Positions 49,826 to 56,944 of a stretch of DNA of 56,944 nucleotides are shown here, in pieces (position 1 is the stretch's first letter; every line of letters starts with the position of its first letter). Both the position numbers and the translations under genes were made by a program. The notes under the pieces are model-generated. The model was not told the DNA's origin, ran no database searches, and worked only from the letters and a program-made list of their open reading frames with translations. This DNA comes from an uncultured Faecalicoccus sp. (GTDB taxonomy: Bacteria > Bacillota_I > Bacilli_A > Erysipelotrichales > Erysipelotrichaceae): contig CABVDD010000009.1 of assembly GCA_902497095.1 (NCBI GenBank), positions 1 through 56,944 on the forward strand, read 5' to 3'.

Positions 49826-51113
49826 CTAACATCTCTTTGATCTGTTCTATGCGAGATAATGCTTGTTGACAGATTTTTTCTTTCCGAATATTCTTTTTAC
49901 ACTTTTCCTTCAATTCCACGATCCCAAAATTCGCATTCATAGGCTGAAAATGTTGTGGTGTACAATGAGTAATGTAGTGTGCTTGACTGCCCATAATACA
50001 TGTGTTTCCAAAAACGATAGGATCTTTATTCTCTAAATAACGTGCCATATTGATTCCGGCAATCAAACCACTGGCACAAGATTCCACATACCCTTCAACA
50101 CCTGTCAATTGTCCGGCAAAAAAGAGATCTTCTCTTTTCTTGGATTGATATGTTTCCTTTAAAACTCTTGGAGCACATAGAAAAGAATTTCTGTGCATAA
50201 CGCCATAACGAGTAATGCGAAGATTTTCCAACCCCGGTATCAAAGAAAATACTCTTCTTTGTTCAGGCCATGTTAAATGTGTCTGAAAGCCTACTATATT
50301 ATATAGGGAACCTGCAACATTATCCTGTCGCAATTGAACAACAGCTACCGGATGATGATCTTTATCTTTTTCAAGCCCCACTGGTTTTAACGGTCCAAAC
50401 AACATCGTTTTTTTACCGCGACGTGCCATTTCTTCAATCGGCATGCAACCTTCAAATACTTTCAATTCAAAATCATGCATCTTTACGCATTCCGCATGAA
50501 TCAATGCATCATAAAAACGATCAAATTCTTCAGCATTCATCGGACAATTGATGTAACTGGCTTCTCCTTTATCGTATCTGGACTTATAGTAAGCTTTTGA
50601 AAAATCAATAGAATCTTTTTCTATAATTGGTGCAGCTGCATCATAAAAATGCATTGGCTCTTCTTCTAGATAAGCATCAATTGTCTTCGCAAATGCTTCA
50701 CTGGTTAAAGGTCCAGTCGCAATAATAACAGGCCCATCTGGAATTTCAGTAACTTCTTTATGTATTACATGAACGTTAGGATGTTCTTTTAAAGTCTTTG
50801 TGATTTTTTCTGAAAAAAGGGTGCGGTCAACTGCCAATGCACTACCAGCTGGAACGCTTGTTTCATCTGCGCTTTTTAAGATGAGTGAATCCAATATTCG
50901 TAACTCTTCTTTTAAGATACCAACCGCATTGTTTAAGGCATTAGAGCGTAAGGAATTTGAACAAACAAGTTCCGCAAAATTTCCTGTATGAAAAGCTGGG
51001 CTTTTCTTTTCAGGACGCATTTCAACCAAGTTAACATGAATCCCTCTTTTAGCACATTGCCAAGCAGCTTCACATCCAGCTAAACCGGCACCTATAATCG
51101 TTACTTCTTTCAT
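49818..51113 (-). CDS. trmFO: Folate-dependent tRNA (uracil-54) methyltransferase TrmFO
   Basis: TrmFO makes ribothymidine at position 54 of tRNAs with methylene-tetrahydrofolate and FADH2. The 431-residue flavoprotein has the FAD motif VTIIGAGLAGCEAAWQ (residues 4-19), VEMRPEKKSPAFHTG, ELVCSNSLRSN and the C-terminal GYVESCASGLIAGINMAR. It overlaps topA by four bases (ATGA), the usual arrangement. Confidence 0.97.
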   Translation of the reverse strand: MKEVTIIGAGLAGCEAAWQCAKRGIHVNLVEMRPEKKSPAFHTGNFAELVCSNSLRSNALNNAVGILKEELRILDSLILKSADETSVPAGSALAVDRTLFSEKITKTLKEHPNVHVIHKEVTEIPDGPVIIATGPLTSEAFAKTIDAYLEEEPMHFYDAAAPIIEKDSIDFSKAYYKSRYDKGEASYINCPMNAEEFDRFYDALIHAECVKMHDFELKVFEGCMPIEEMARRGKKTMLFGPLKPVGLEKDKDHHPVAVVQLRQDNVAGSLYNIVGFQTHLTWPEQRRVFSLIPGLENLRITRYGVMHRNSFLCAPRVLKETYQSKKREDLFFAGQLTGVEGYVESCASGLIAGINMARYLENKDPIVFGNTCIMGSQAHYITHCTPQHFQPMNANFGIVELKEKCKKNIRKEKICQQALSRIEQIKEMLDE

Positions 51114-53248
51114 TTCTTTTCTTCCTTTTTCTTCTCTTCTTTTTTAATATAACGACATTTTGGATAGTTACTGCAGCCAATAAAAGTCGTTCCAAAACGA
51201 GACTTACGTTTTACCAAGTCATGTCCGCATTCCGGACATTTCTCCCCGGTCGGTTCTGGTTTTGCCTTCTCTTTTAAAGATACGATCGTTTTACATTCTG
51301 GATAGTTAGAACAAGCCCAAAATGGTCCGTAACGTCCTTTTTTGATCACCATTTTAGCTCCACAGTTCGGACAGAATTTTTCTTCCTGTCCTTCTTGTTC
51401 ACTTTGTTCATCTTCTTTGCTTTCTGTATAACGACATTTTGGAAAATTAATGCAGGAAATAAACTTTCCGTATTTTCCATTACGATATACTAATTCTCCT
51501 CCGCATTCTGGACAAGTACGTCCTACGCGCTCCAATTCTTTTTTTGGCATTTTATCGTAGGCCGCTTGTACTAATGGGGCAAATTCATCATAAAAAGTGT
51601 GCATATAGGCAATAGGATCGATCTGCCCTTCTGCGATTTCATCTAGTGTATTTTCCATATTAGCCGTATATTCGACATTGATTACACTTTTAAAATATTC
51701 TTGAAGCTTTTCATCCGTCAACATTCCCTGTTCACTTGGAAAAAAGACTTTTGTTTTAGTGGTTTTATTTGGATCTGCTTTTAATTCAGCATATCCTCGT
51801 TTTTGCAACGTATCTATGATCATAGCATATGTGCTTGGACGACCAATTGATTTTTCCTCCAACTCCTTGATCAATTTTGCTTCTGTATAACGAGCTGGTG
51901 GTTCTGTAAAATGCTGTTTAGCTTCTACTGGAACATTTTCAAAAACATCTTCTTTTGTCAAAGAAGGTAAAAGATCATCCTTTTGTTTTTCATATTTATC
52001 ATATACTTTCAAATAACCATCAAATGTCAAAACAGAACCAGATGCTGCATATTCACAACCATTACAATCCAGTTTAACATTTGTCACACTAAAAACCGCA
52101 TCACTCATCAAATAGGCAAGCGTTCGCGCATATATCATTTCATATAAGCGATATTGTTCACTTGTTAAATATGGCTTAACTCTTTGCGGAGTATTCAAAA
52201 CATTAGTAGGTCTGATTGCTTCATGGGCATCCTGTGCATTCTTTGCGTTTTTCGCATGAAGTTTACCTACATATTCTTTACCATATTCATTTTCAATCTG
52301 CTGCATCGCATCTTTAACAAAGATATCGCTTAATCGAGTGGAATCACTTCTCATGTAGGTAATCAAACCTTCCATCTGTCCTCCCAAATCGATACCTTCA
52401 TATAATTTTTGTGCAATGCTCATCGTACGGCGTGCGCCAAATCCTAATTTTGTACTCGCTTCCTGCTGCATAGTTGACGTCGTAAAAGGTAAACGAGCTT
52501 GTTTTTTACGAGAACGCGTTGTAAGTGAAGCAATAGTAAATGGTGCTTTACATCGTTCTACGATTTCATGTGCTTGTTCTTCGTTTTTTAACTTAGGTTT
52601 CTTTCCATCGACTTTGTTCAATAATGCTTCAAAAGATTGTCTTCCTTTTTTTAGTGTCGCATGTATGCTCCAATACTCTTCTGATTGAAAAGCCTGAATT
52701 TCTTTTTCTTTTAATACAATCAAATGTAATGCAACGGATTGAACACGTCCGGCTGATTTTGATTGGATCTTATTCTGTAAAAGTTTACTTAACTTAAAAC
52801 CAATAATTCGATCCAACATCCTTCTTGTCTCTTGCGAATGTACTAGATCCATATCAATGTGTGTAGGCTCTTTTATAGCCTCTAAAACAGCCGGTTTTGT
52901 AATCTCATGAAAAATGATACGCTTTGTCGTATCTATATCTAGATCCAATACCCTTGCTAAATGCCAGGCAATAGCTTCCCCTTCGCGATCCGGGTCACTT
53001 GCCAAATAGACCGCATTGCTTTTTTTAGTGAGATCTTTTAGTTCTTTGACTACATCTTTTTTATCTTTACTGATCTTATAAGTTGGTGCAAAGTCATGAT
53101 CAACATCAATACCAAGACCTTCTTTTCCTGTAGTGGCAAGATCACATATATGTCCTTTACTTGAAACGACTTTAAAATCTTTCCCTAAATATTTTTCAAT
53201 CGTCTTCGATTTAGAAGGCGATTCTACAATTACTAAATTCTTCCCCAT
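51110..53248 (-). CDS. topA: DNA topoisomerase I
   Basis: TopA relaxes negative supercoils. The 712-residue protein has the Toprim domain (LVIVESPSKSKTIEKYLG, ASDPDREGEAIAWHL), the active-site Tyr in GLITYMRSDSTRLS (about 301), and three C-terminal four-cysteine zinc ribbons starting CPECGGELVYR, CPNCGAKMVIK and CPECGHDLVKR (about 577-700), each ending with a YPxC or FPxC pair. It ends in a Lys/Glu-rich tail. AGGGAGG lies before the ATG, 56 bases after the dprA stop codon. Confidence 0.98.
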   Translation of the reverse strand: MGKNLVIVESPSKSKTIEKYLGKDFKVVSSKGHICDLATTGKEGLGIDVDHDFAPTYKISKDKKDVVKELKDLTKKSNAVYLASDPDREGEAIAWHLARVLDLDIDTTKRIIFHEITKPAVLEAIKEPTHIDMDLVHSQETRRMLDRIIGFKLSKLLQNKIQSKSAGRVQSVALHLIVLKEKEIQAFQSEEYWSIHATLKKGRQSFEALLNKVDGKKPKLKNEEQAHEIVERCKAPFTIASLTTRSRKKQARLPFTTSTMQQEASTKLGFGARRTMSIAQKLYEGIDLGGQMEGLITYMRSDSTRLSDIFVKDAMQQIENEYGKEYVGKLHAKNAKNAQDAHEAIRPTNVLNTPQRVKPYLTSEQYRLYEMIYARTLAYLMSDAVFSVTNVKLDCNGCEYAASGSVLTFDGYLKVYDKYEKQKDDLLPSLTKEDVFENVPVEAKQHFTEPPARYTEAKLIKELEEKSIGRPSTYAMIIDTLQKRGYAELKADPNKTTKTKVFFPSEQGMLTDEKLQEYFKSVINVEYTANMENTLDEIAEGQIDPIAYMHTFYDEFAPLVQAAYDKMPKKELERVGRTCPECGGELVYRNGKYGKFISCINFPKCRYTESKEDEQSEQEGQEEKFCPNCGAKMVIKKGRYGPFWACSNYPECKTIVSLKEKAKPEPTGEKCPECGHDLVKRKSRFGTTFIGCSNYPKCRYIKKEEKKKEEKK

Positions 53249-53304
53249 AACTATCCTCCCTATGGTTCGTTAGATATCAAACAATAAAATATGTGTTTTG
53301 TCAA

Positions 53305-54045
53305 TTATATTTCATACAAGTCTTGTTCCTGCACAATGATCTGTGCCCCATTTTGAATCAAAGCATTGCATCCTTGATATTCTTTGTCTTCATAGGCTCC
53401 AGGTAAACAATAAACCGGTTTTGAAAGTTCCAAACACTCATTGACAGTATGCATAGTTCCACTTTTATATTTTGCCTGAACGACTACCAATGCATCGGCA
53501 CAAGCTGCGATCAAACGATTTCTCCATGGAAAATGGTGAGCTTTAGGTGCTGTATGCATCGGATATTCACTTAATATCAAATGATTTTTAGACATGATTT
53601 GATACAAAGGTTGATTTTCTTTGGGATATATTCGATCTATACCACATCCTATGATACCGATTGTCTTTTTATCTAAAGCACTTGTATGTGCCATCGCATC
53701 AATGCCTTTAGCCAAACCAGATACAATAACATACTTTTTCTTTAAAATATCAACAACTTCTTTTGTATTTATCAAAGCTTGTTTTGTACATTGTCTTGCA
53801 CCGATGATGCCGATGGAAGAATGAGACAAATACGAAAGATTTCCTTGATAAAAAAGAATCCAGGGAGGATAACGAAGCTGCAAAAAACATTGTGGGTATT
53901 CTGCATCCGCTCTTGTCACAAAAGAATAAGCATAAGAAACTTTTTGATACGGCGCATTGATGTGTAAACAATGAGCTATTTGTTTCCAATCGCCATCATA
54001 TTGTATGGCATACCATAAAATCGCATCACGTAAATTTTTATCCAT
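53305..54045 (-). CDS. dprA: DNA-processing protein DprA (short)
   Basis: DprA loads RecA on incoming single-stranded DNA in transformation. The 246-residue protein has the Rossmann-like core: IGIIGARQCTKQAL, VSGLAKGIDAMAHTSAL, IGIIGCGIDRIYPKEN, ILSEYPMHTAPKAHHFPWRNRLIA and the TMHTVNECLE helix. It stops soon after the core, without the winged-helix C-terminal domain, and is shorter than common forms (280-370). No ribosome site is seen before the ATG and there is no better start downstream. Confidence 0.93.
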   Translation of the reverse strand: MDKNLRDAILWYAIQYDGDWKQIAHCLHINAPYQKVSYAYSFVTRADAEYPQCFLQLRYPPWILFYQGNLSYLSHSSIGIIGARQCTKQALINTKEVVDILKKKYVIVSGLAKGIDAMAHTSALDKKTIGIIGCGIDRIYPKENQPLYQIMSKNHLILSEYPMHTAPKAHHFPWRNRLIAACADALVVVQAKYKSGTMHTVNECLELSKPVYCLPGAYEDKEYQGCNALIQNGAQIIVQEQDLYEI

Positions 54046-54059
54046 ATTATTAAATACGA

Positions 54060-54102
54060 TAAAAAAATAAAAAAGATAGAAAAAAATTGTTTTTTTTCTA
54101 TC
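54060..54102 (-). terminator. Terminator after rnhB
   Basis: GATAGAAAAAAA and its complement TTTTTTTCTATC (54075-54102) form an AT-rich stem, followed on the minus strand by TTTTTTATTTTTTT. The rnhB stop codon overlaps it. Confidence 0.75.
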
Positions 54103-54709
54103 AAAATAGTTTTATTTCTAATTTTTCTTTAACAGGACCATATGATTTTCTATGACAAGGCAAGACCCCATATTCGTTTAATGCTTCCAGATGTGCTTTT
54201 GTAGGATAGCCTTTATGTTTTTTAAAACCATAGTTTGGATACTTTTGATCTAGTTCCATCATAATATGATCTCTTGTGACTTTTGCCAAAATACTTGCAC
54301 CCGCAATAGAAATTGACTTTGAATCACCTTTTATGATTGCATCATAAGGCTTTTGATATCCTGGCAGTTTCATCGCGTCCGTTAAACAATAATCACACTG
54401 TGCATGTTTTGCGATTTCAAGCATCGCATCTTGTGTTGCTTTATAAATGTTTTTTTGATCAATCACTTTTTCTGAAACGATCACAATAGAAAACCACAGA
54501 GCATCTTCTTGTATCACTCTAAAAAGATTTTCTCGCTTTTTTTCACTGAGCTTTTTAGAATCATCGATATCTGGATGCCAATACCCCTTTTCAAATACAC
54601 AACCAGCAACAACTAAAGGCCCTGCAATCGGACCTCTTCCTGCTTCATCTATACCTACGATTTTATCATAATTGCACCATAGAGCATTTTCTAAAGGCTG
54701 TTCAATCAT
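54101..54709 (-). CDS. rnhB: Ribonuclease HII
   Basis: RNase HII cuts at ribonucleotides embedded in DNA. The 202-residue protein has the catalytic start VGIDEAGRGPIAGPLVVAG (Asp-Glu near 21-22), DSKKLSEKKRE, the third acid in CLTDAMKLPG and the fourth near KGDSKSISIAGASILAKVTRD. It overlaps rbgA by eight bases. rplS-(lepB)-rbgA-rnhB is a conserved block in Bacillota. Confidence 0.97.
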   Translation of the reverse strand: MIEQPLENALWCNYDKIVGIDEAGRGPIAGPLVVAGCVFEKGYWHPDIDDSKKLSEKKRENLFRVIQEDALWFSIVIVSEKVIDQKNIYKATQDAMLEIAKHAQCDYCLTDAMKLPGYQKPYDAIIKGDSKSISIAGASILAKVTRDHIMMELDQKYPNYGFKKHKGYPTKAHLEALNEYGVLPCHRKSYGPVKEKLEIKLF

Positions 54710-55556
54710 GTGCGTGCTCCCAAGTGATAGGGCCTAATTTATCTTCTCGAATATCTTTTATAAAAGAGCGGACCAGACGATTTTCATCAATCGCACCTTT
54801 TTGTAGATACCCACGTTTTAAAGCGATTTTCTCTAAAGTTTGCCAAGGCTCTTTTTGTTCTTCAATTTGATATATGTTTTCAAGAAGTCCAGGTTTTGTG
54901 TCTTGTATCCATTGACAGGCATAGATAGCTAATTCCTGCATGTTGACAACTTCATCTCTGACAGACCCTAAGATCGCAAGACGCATTCCTGTATTAGGAT
55001 CTTCAAATTTTGGCCATAATACACCTGGTGTATCTAATAATTCAAGAGATTGTCCTAACTTGATCCACTGTAAAGACTTTGTCACACCAGGACGATCCGC
55101 AGTTTGAGCCGCTTTTCGTTTAGCCATCGTATTAATAAATGTACTCTTTCCTACATTGGGAATGCCACAAACCATAGCACGTAATGCTCTAGGACGGATG
55201 CCGCGACGTTTCTGTTTTTCAATCAGTTTTTGACATGTTTCCTGCGCTGCCTGCACCAAAGACTTATAATACGAATCTTTGATCAAATCCAAAGCTAAAA
55301 CTTGATGACCCTGTGATTGTAAGACCTGGATCCACTCTTTTGTGGCAACAGGATCCGCTTTATCTTTTTTAGACAAAAGAATCAATCGCGGTTTATTTTG
55401 AATCAGTTCATCTAACATTGGGTTTTTACTGGAATCCGGGATACGGGCATCTCGAATTTCAATGACAAAATCTACTTTTTTTAAATTCTCTTCCATTTGA
55501 CGTTTTGCCTTGGTCATATGACCAGGAAACCATTGAATTGGATTTTGATTCGACAT
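54702..55556 (-). CDS. rbgA: Ribosome biogenesis GTPase RbgA (YlqF)
   Basis: RbgA assists late assembly of the 50S subunit. It is a circularly permuted GTPase: G4 LLSKKDKAD (about 59-67) comes before G1 CGIPNVGKSTFIN (about 129) and G3 LLDTPGVLWPK. The N-terminal IQWFPGHMTKAKRQM is a family signature, and a C-terminal helical domain binds rRNA. The length, 284, is normal. It starts five bases after lepB. Confidence 0.97.
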   Translation of the reverse strand: MSNQNPIQWFPGHMTKAKRQMEENLKKVDFVIEIRDARIPDSSKNPMLDELIQNKPRLILLSKKDKADPVATKEWIQVLQSQGHQVLALDLIKDSYYKSLVQAAQETCQKLIEKQKRRGIRPRALRAMVCGIPNVGKSTFINTMAKRKAAQTADRPGVTKSLQWIKLGQSLELLDTPGVLWPKFEDPNTGMRLAILGSVRDEVVNMQELAIYACQWIQDTKPGLLENIYQIEEQKEPWQTLEKIALKRGYLQKGAIDENRLVRSFIKDIREDKLGPITWEHAHD

Positions 55557-55561
55557 ATTTT

Positions 55562-56257
55562 TTATCCTTTCAAGCCAATTTCATCAAATGGATAAAGCAC
55601 TAAAACACCTACACCATAAATCTGATCTCGTTGAATAACACCAATAGAACTATCTCGTGAATCTTTAGAAACCGGACGATTATCTCCCATTACAAAATAC
55701 TCACCTTCACCTAGAGTAACTTCTGGAAAATCTACATAATCTACAACAGTGCGCCCTTCATCATCTGTAGATACTTGCTCAATTTGATTAAAATAACCAT
55801 ATTTTTCACGACATTCTTCTATATAATCTGGATCAATATAGTCTTCATCCAATTTTGCGCCATTGATGTAAATTTCATCATCAATACAAGATACTGTATC
55901 ACCTGGCATTCCTATAACACGTTTAACGATCTGAATCGTTTCATTTGTTGTCTCACCCGTTTGTGAATCCGTAACATCCTGTTGTGTAGTGACCACAACA
56001 ATATCATATCGATTGATTTGATTTAACCATACACTGGCCAAACTGGTAAACCCAAATTCTCCATCTTCCAAAGTAGGATCCATACTTTTGCCGTTTACTT
56101 TAATAGGATGTGCGATAAAATTCATAAACACCAAAATCACAATAGCTGTAATCGCAAAGACTTTTAAAAAGCCTAATATATCCTCCAAGAGTGTTCTTTC
56201 ATCTTCTTCGTTGTATCGATAAATCGCTTTTTTTTCACGTTTATTTGCTTTTCTCAT
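55562..56257 (-). CDS. lepB: Type I signal peptidase
   Basis: LepB removes signal peptides from secreted proteins. The 231-residue protein has one N-terminal membrane helix (about 30-50) after a basic cytoplasmic tail (MRKANKREKKAIYR), the catalytic Ser in GKSMDPTLEDGE (about 57), the catalytic Lys in IVKRVIGMPGD (about 129) and the box E motif GDNRPVSKDSRDSS. A short insertion of charged residues (about 90-115, DSQTGETTNE) lies between boxes. AAGGGG precedes the ATG. Confidence 0.97.
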   Translation of the reverse strand: MRKANKREKKAIYRYNEEDERTLLEDILGFLKVFAITAIVILVFMNFIAHPIKVNGKSMDPTLEDGEFGFTSLASVWLNQINRYDIVVVTTQQDVTDSQTGETTNETIQIVKRVIGMPGDTVSCIDDEIYINGAKLDEDYIDPDYIEECREKYGYFNQIEQVSTDDEGRTVVDYVDFPEVTLGEGEYFVMGDNRPVSKDSRDSSIGVIQRDQIYGVGVLVLYPFDEIGLKG

Positions 56258-56286
56258 TTTGAAACCCCTTTTCGCTACATATTGGT

Positions 56287-56315
56287 ATTATACACTAAAG
56301 CCCCAAAATAAAAAA
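56287..56315 (-). promoter_or_regulatory. Promoter of lepB-rbgA-rnhB
   Basis: Minus strand TATAAT (56287-56292) in the context AGTGTATAAT. The -35 position (56310-56315, TTTTTT) is the T-run of the rplS terminator. Confidence 0.6.
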
Positions 56316-56334
56316 TGCCGATTTCTCGGCATTT
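56309..56334 (-). terminator. Terminator after rplS
   Basis: AAATGCCGA (56313-56321) pairs with TCGGCATTT (56326-56334) and is followed on the minus strand by a T-run. Confidence 0.9.
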
Positions 56335-56337
56335 CCT

Positions 56338-56685
56338 TTAGCGTACTTCTTTAAGACGAGCCGCTTTACCAGAACGTCCACGCAAATAATGTAATTTGTT
56401 ACGACGAACTTTACCGTTGCGAACTACTTCAATCTTATCAATGATTGGTGAATGTAAAGGAAATTTACGTTCAACACCTACACCGTTAGACATCTTACGA
56501 ACTGTGAAAGTTTCTGCAATTCCTCCACCTACACGTTCAATAACAACTCCTTCAAAAACCTGAATACGGCTCTTGTCACCCTCTTTGATACGTACATGTA
56601 CACGAACAGTACTTCCAGAGCGGAATGAAGGAATATCACTCTTCAACTGTGATTTTGTGATTTCATTAACTAAATTTAAGTTCAT
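56338..56685 (-). CDS. rplS: 50S ribosomal protein L19
   Basis: The 115-residue L19 lies at the subunit interface. It has the N-terminal helix NLVNEITKSQLKSDIPSFRSGSTVRVHV and the signature FEGVVIERVGGGIAETFTVRK (split about 44-64), ending RNKLHYLRGRSGKAARLKEVR. AGGAGG lies before the ATG. It has its own promoter and a structured leader. Confidence 0.98.
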   Translation of the reverse strand: MNLNLVNEITKSQLKSDIPSFRSGSTVRVHVRIKEGDKSRIQVFEGVVIERVGGGIAETFTVRKMSNGVGVERKFPLHSPIIDKIEVVRNGKVRRNKLHYLRGRSGKAARLKEVR

Positions 56686-56767
56686 CTTATATCCTCCTTT
56701 TCTTCCATACGGTATTCTTGTTCATACACACGTCAGTGTCAGCGGAACAAAACCGTGCAATAATGCC
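56686..56767 (-). promoter_or_regulatory. Candidate L19 autoregulatory leader
   Basis: A long hairpin on the minus strand pairs CGGT and TTTGTTC with GAACAAG and ACCG, with ACAC/GTGT at the tip. It lies between the promoter and the rplS ribosome site, where Bacillota carry the L19 leader. A covariance search would settle the family. Confidence 0.55.
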
Positions 56768-56772
56768 ATAAA

Positions 56773-56801
56773 ATACTAGCATACTTCGTTTTCGTTTTCA
56801 A
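56773..56801 (-). promoter_or_regulatory. Sigma-A promoter of rplS
   Basis: Minus strand TTGAAA (56796-56801), 17-base spacer ending TGC, TAGTAT (56773-56778). Confidence 0.8.
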
Positions 56802-56840
56802 GCAAATTTGCCAAAAAGTCCTGATCTTCCTGCGATAATT

Positions 56841-56938
56841 CGGTAGTTCGACAGTTGTAAAATCATAAATATCCCAAATGTCGCTTATACGGTAGTTCGA
56901 CAGTTGTAAAATCATAAATATCCCAAATGTCGCTTATA
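56841..56938. repeat. Perfect tandem repeat, two copies of 49 bases
   Basis: The unit starting CGGTAGTTCGACAGTTGT occurs at 56841-56889 and again at 56890-56938 with no mismatch. Each unit has a small dyad CGACA...TGTCG. A third copy is not present: the sequence diverges at 56939. Since 49 is not a multiple of 3, any frame through it is shifted. It lies upstream of the rplS promoter. Confidence 0.97.
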
Positions 56939-56944
56939 TAGCGC

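Noticed and set aside
53276..53304. topA promoter with perfect -35 TTGACA right after the dprA stop
   Set aside because: The matching -10 at 17-19 bases is poor (TTGATA, TGATAT or GATATC), so I could not support it as a feature.
56841..56938. CRISPR-like repeat
   Set aside because: The two units are directly joined with no spacer and only two copies exist; no cas genes are present.

Overview
The window is one gene-dense, AT-rich chromosomal segment of a low-GC Gram-positive bacterium (Bacillota). Supporting signs are a ribosomal protein L27 with a cleavable N-terminal extension next to its protease gene prp, a DnaE of the short Gram-positive type, an acetylase-type lysine pathway (DapH), a T-box leader, a lysine riboswitch, and housekeeping gene order close to that of Bacillus. 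The short SMC, the long charged tail on S2 and the overall protein character suggest class Erysipelotrichia; this last step is inference. Nearly all genes are on the minus strand. Only four are on the plus strand: tmcAL, a DUF218 gene, trhA and an M20 deacetylase. No phage, insertion sequence or CRISPR array was seen.

Layout from left to right: tRNA-Ala, rpmF and yceD; divergent tmcAL-DUF218; rel; apt; recJ; exoA-ruvA-ruvB; rplU-prp-rpmA-obgE with a structured leader; dnaE-murB; smc-ftsY-ylxM-ackA-nrnA; trhA; pyrH-frr-uppS-cdsA-rseP. Next comes an accessory block of about 19 kb (27.5-46.9 kb). It holds a lysine/diaminopimelate operon (lysA-dapF-dapA-dapB-dapH) under a lysine riboswitch, a divergent M20 deacetylase, a full arginine operon (argG-argH-argC-argJ-argB-argD-argF plus a cupin) under an arginine T-box, and a response regulator, histidine kinase and FtsX-type ABC exporter. 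The right end returns to the conserved order rplS, lepB-rbgA-rnhB, dprA, topA-trmFO-xerC, rpsB-tsf.

How the genes work together: the accessory block separates rpsB-tsf from pyrH-frr-uppS-cdsA-rseP, which are usually adjacent in Bacillota. The two amino-acid operons carry RNA regulators whose parts can be read in the sequence. The lysine leader has an aptamer, antiterminator and terminator. The arginine leader has an S-turn specifier loop carrying CGU (Arg), the TGG/ACC antiterminator motif and a terminator, followed by a possible 23-codon leader ORF with two adjacent Arg CGA codons that ends on the argG start.

The most unusual recurring signal is promoter placement. At tmcAL, recJ, trhA and the M20 gene a sigma-A -10 element ends 6-7 nt before the ATG and no well-placed Shine-Dalgarno site is visible, which predicts leaderless mRNAs. 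yceD has a similar layout but also a downstream GTG with a good ribosome binding site. Other compact features are promoters built into terminators (dnaE, rel, lepB), terminators touching the ribosome binding site of the next gene (rpmA/obgE, frr/uppS), and bidirectional terminators that contain both converging stop codons.
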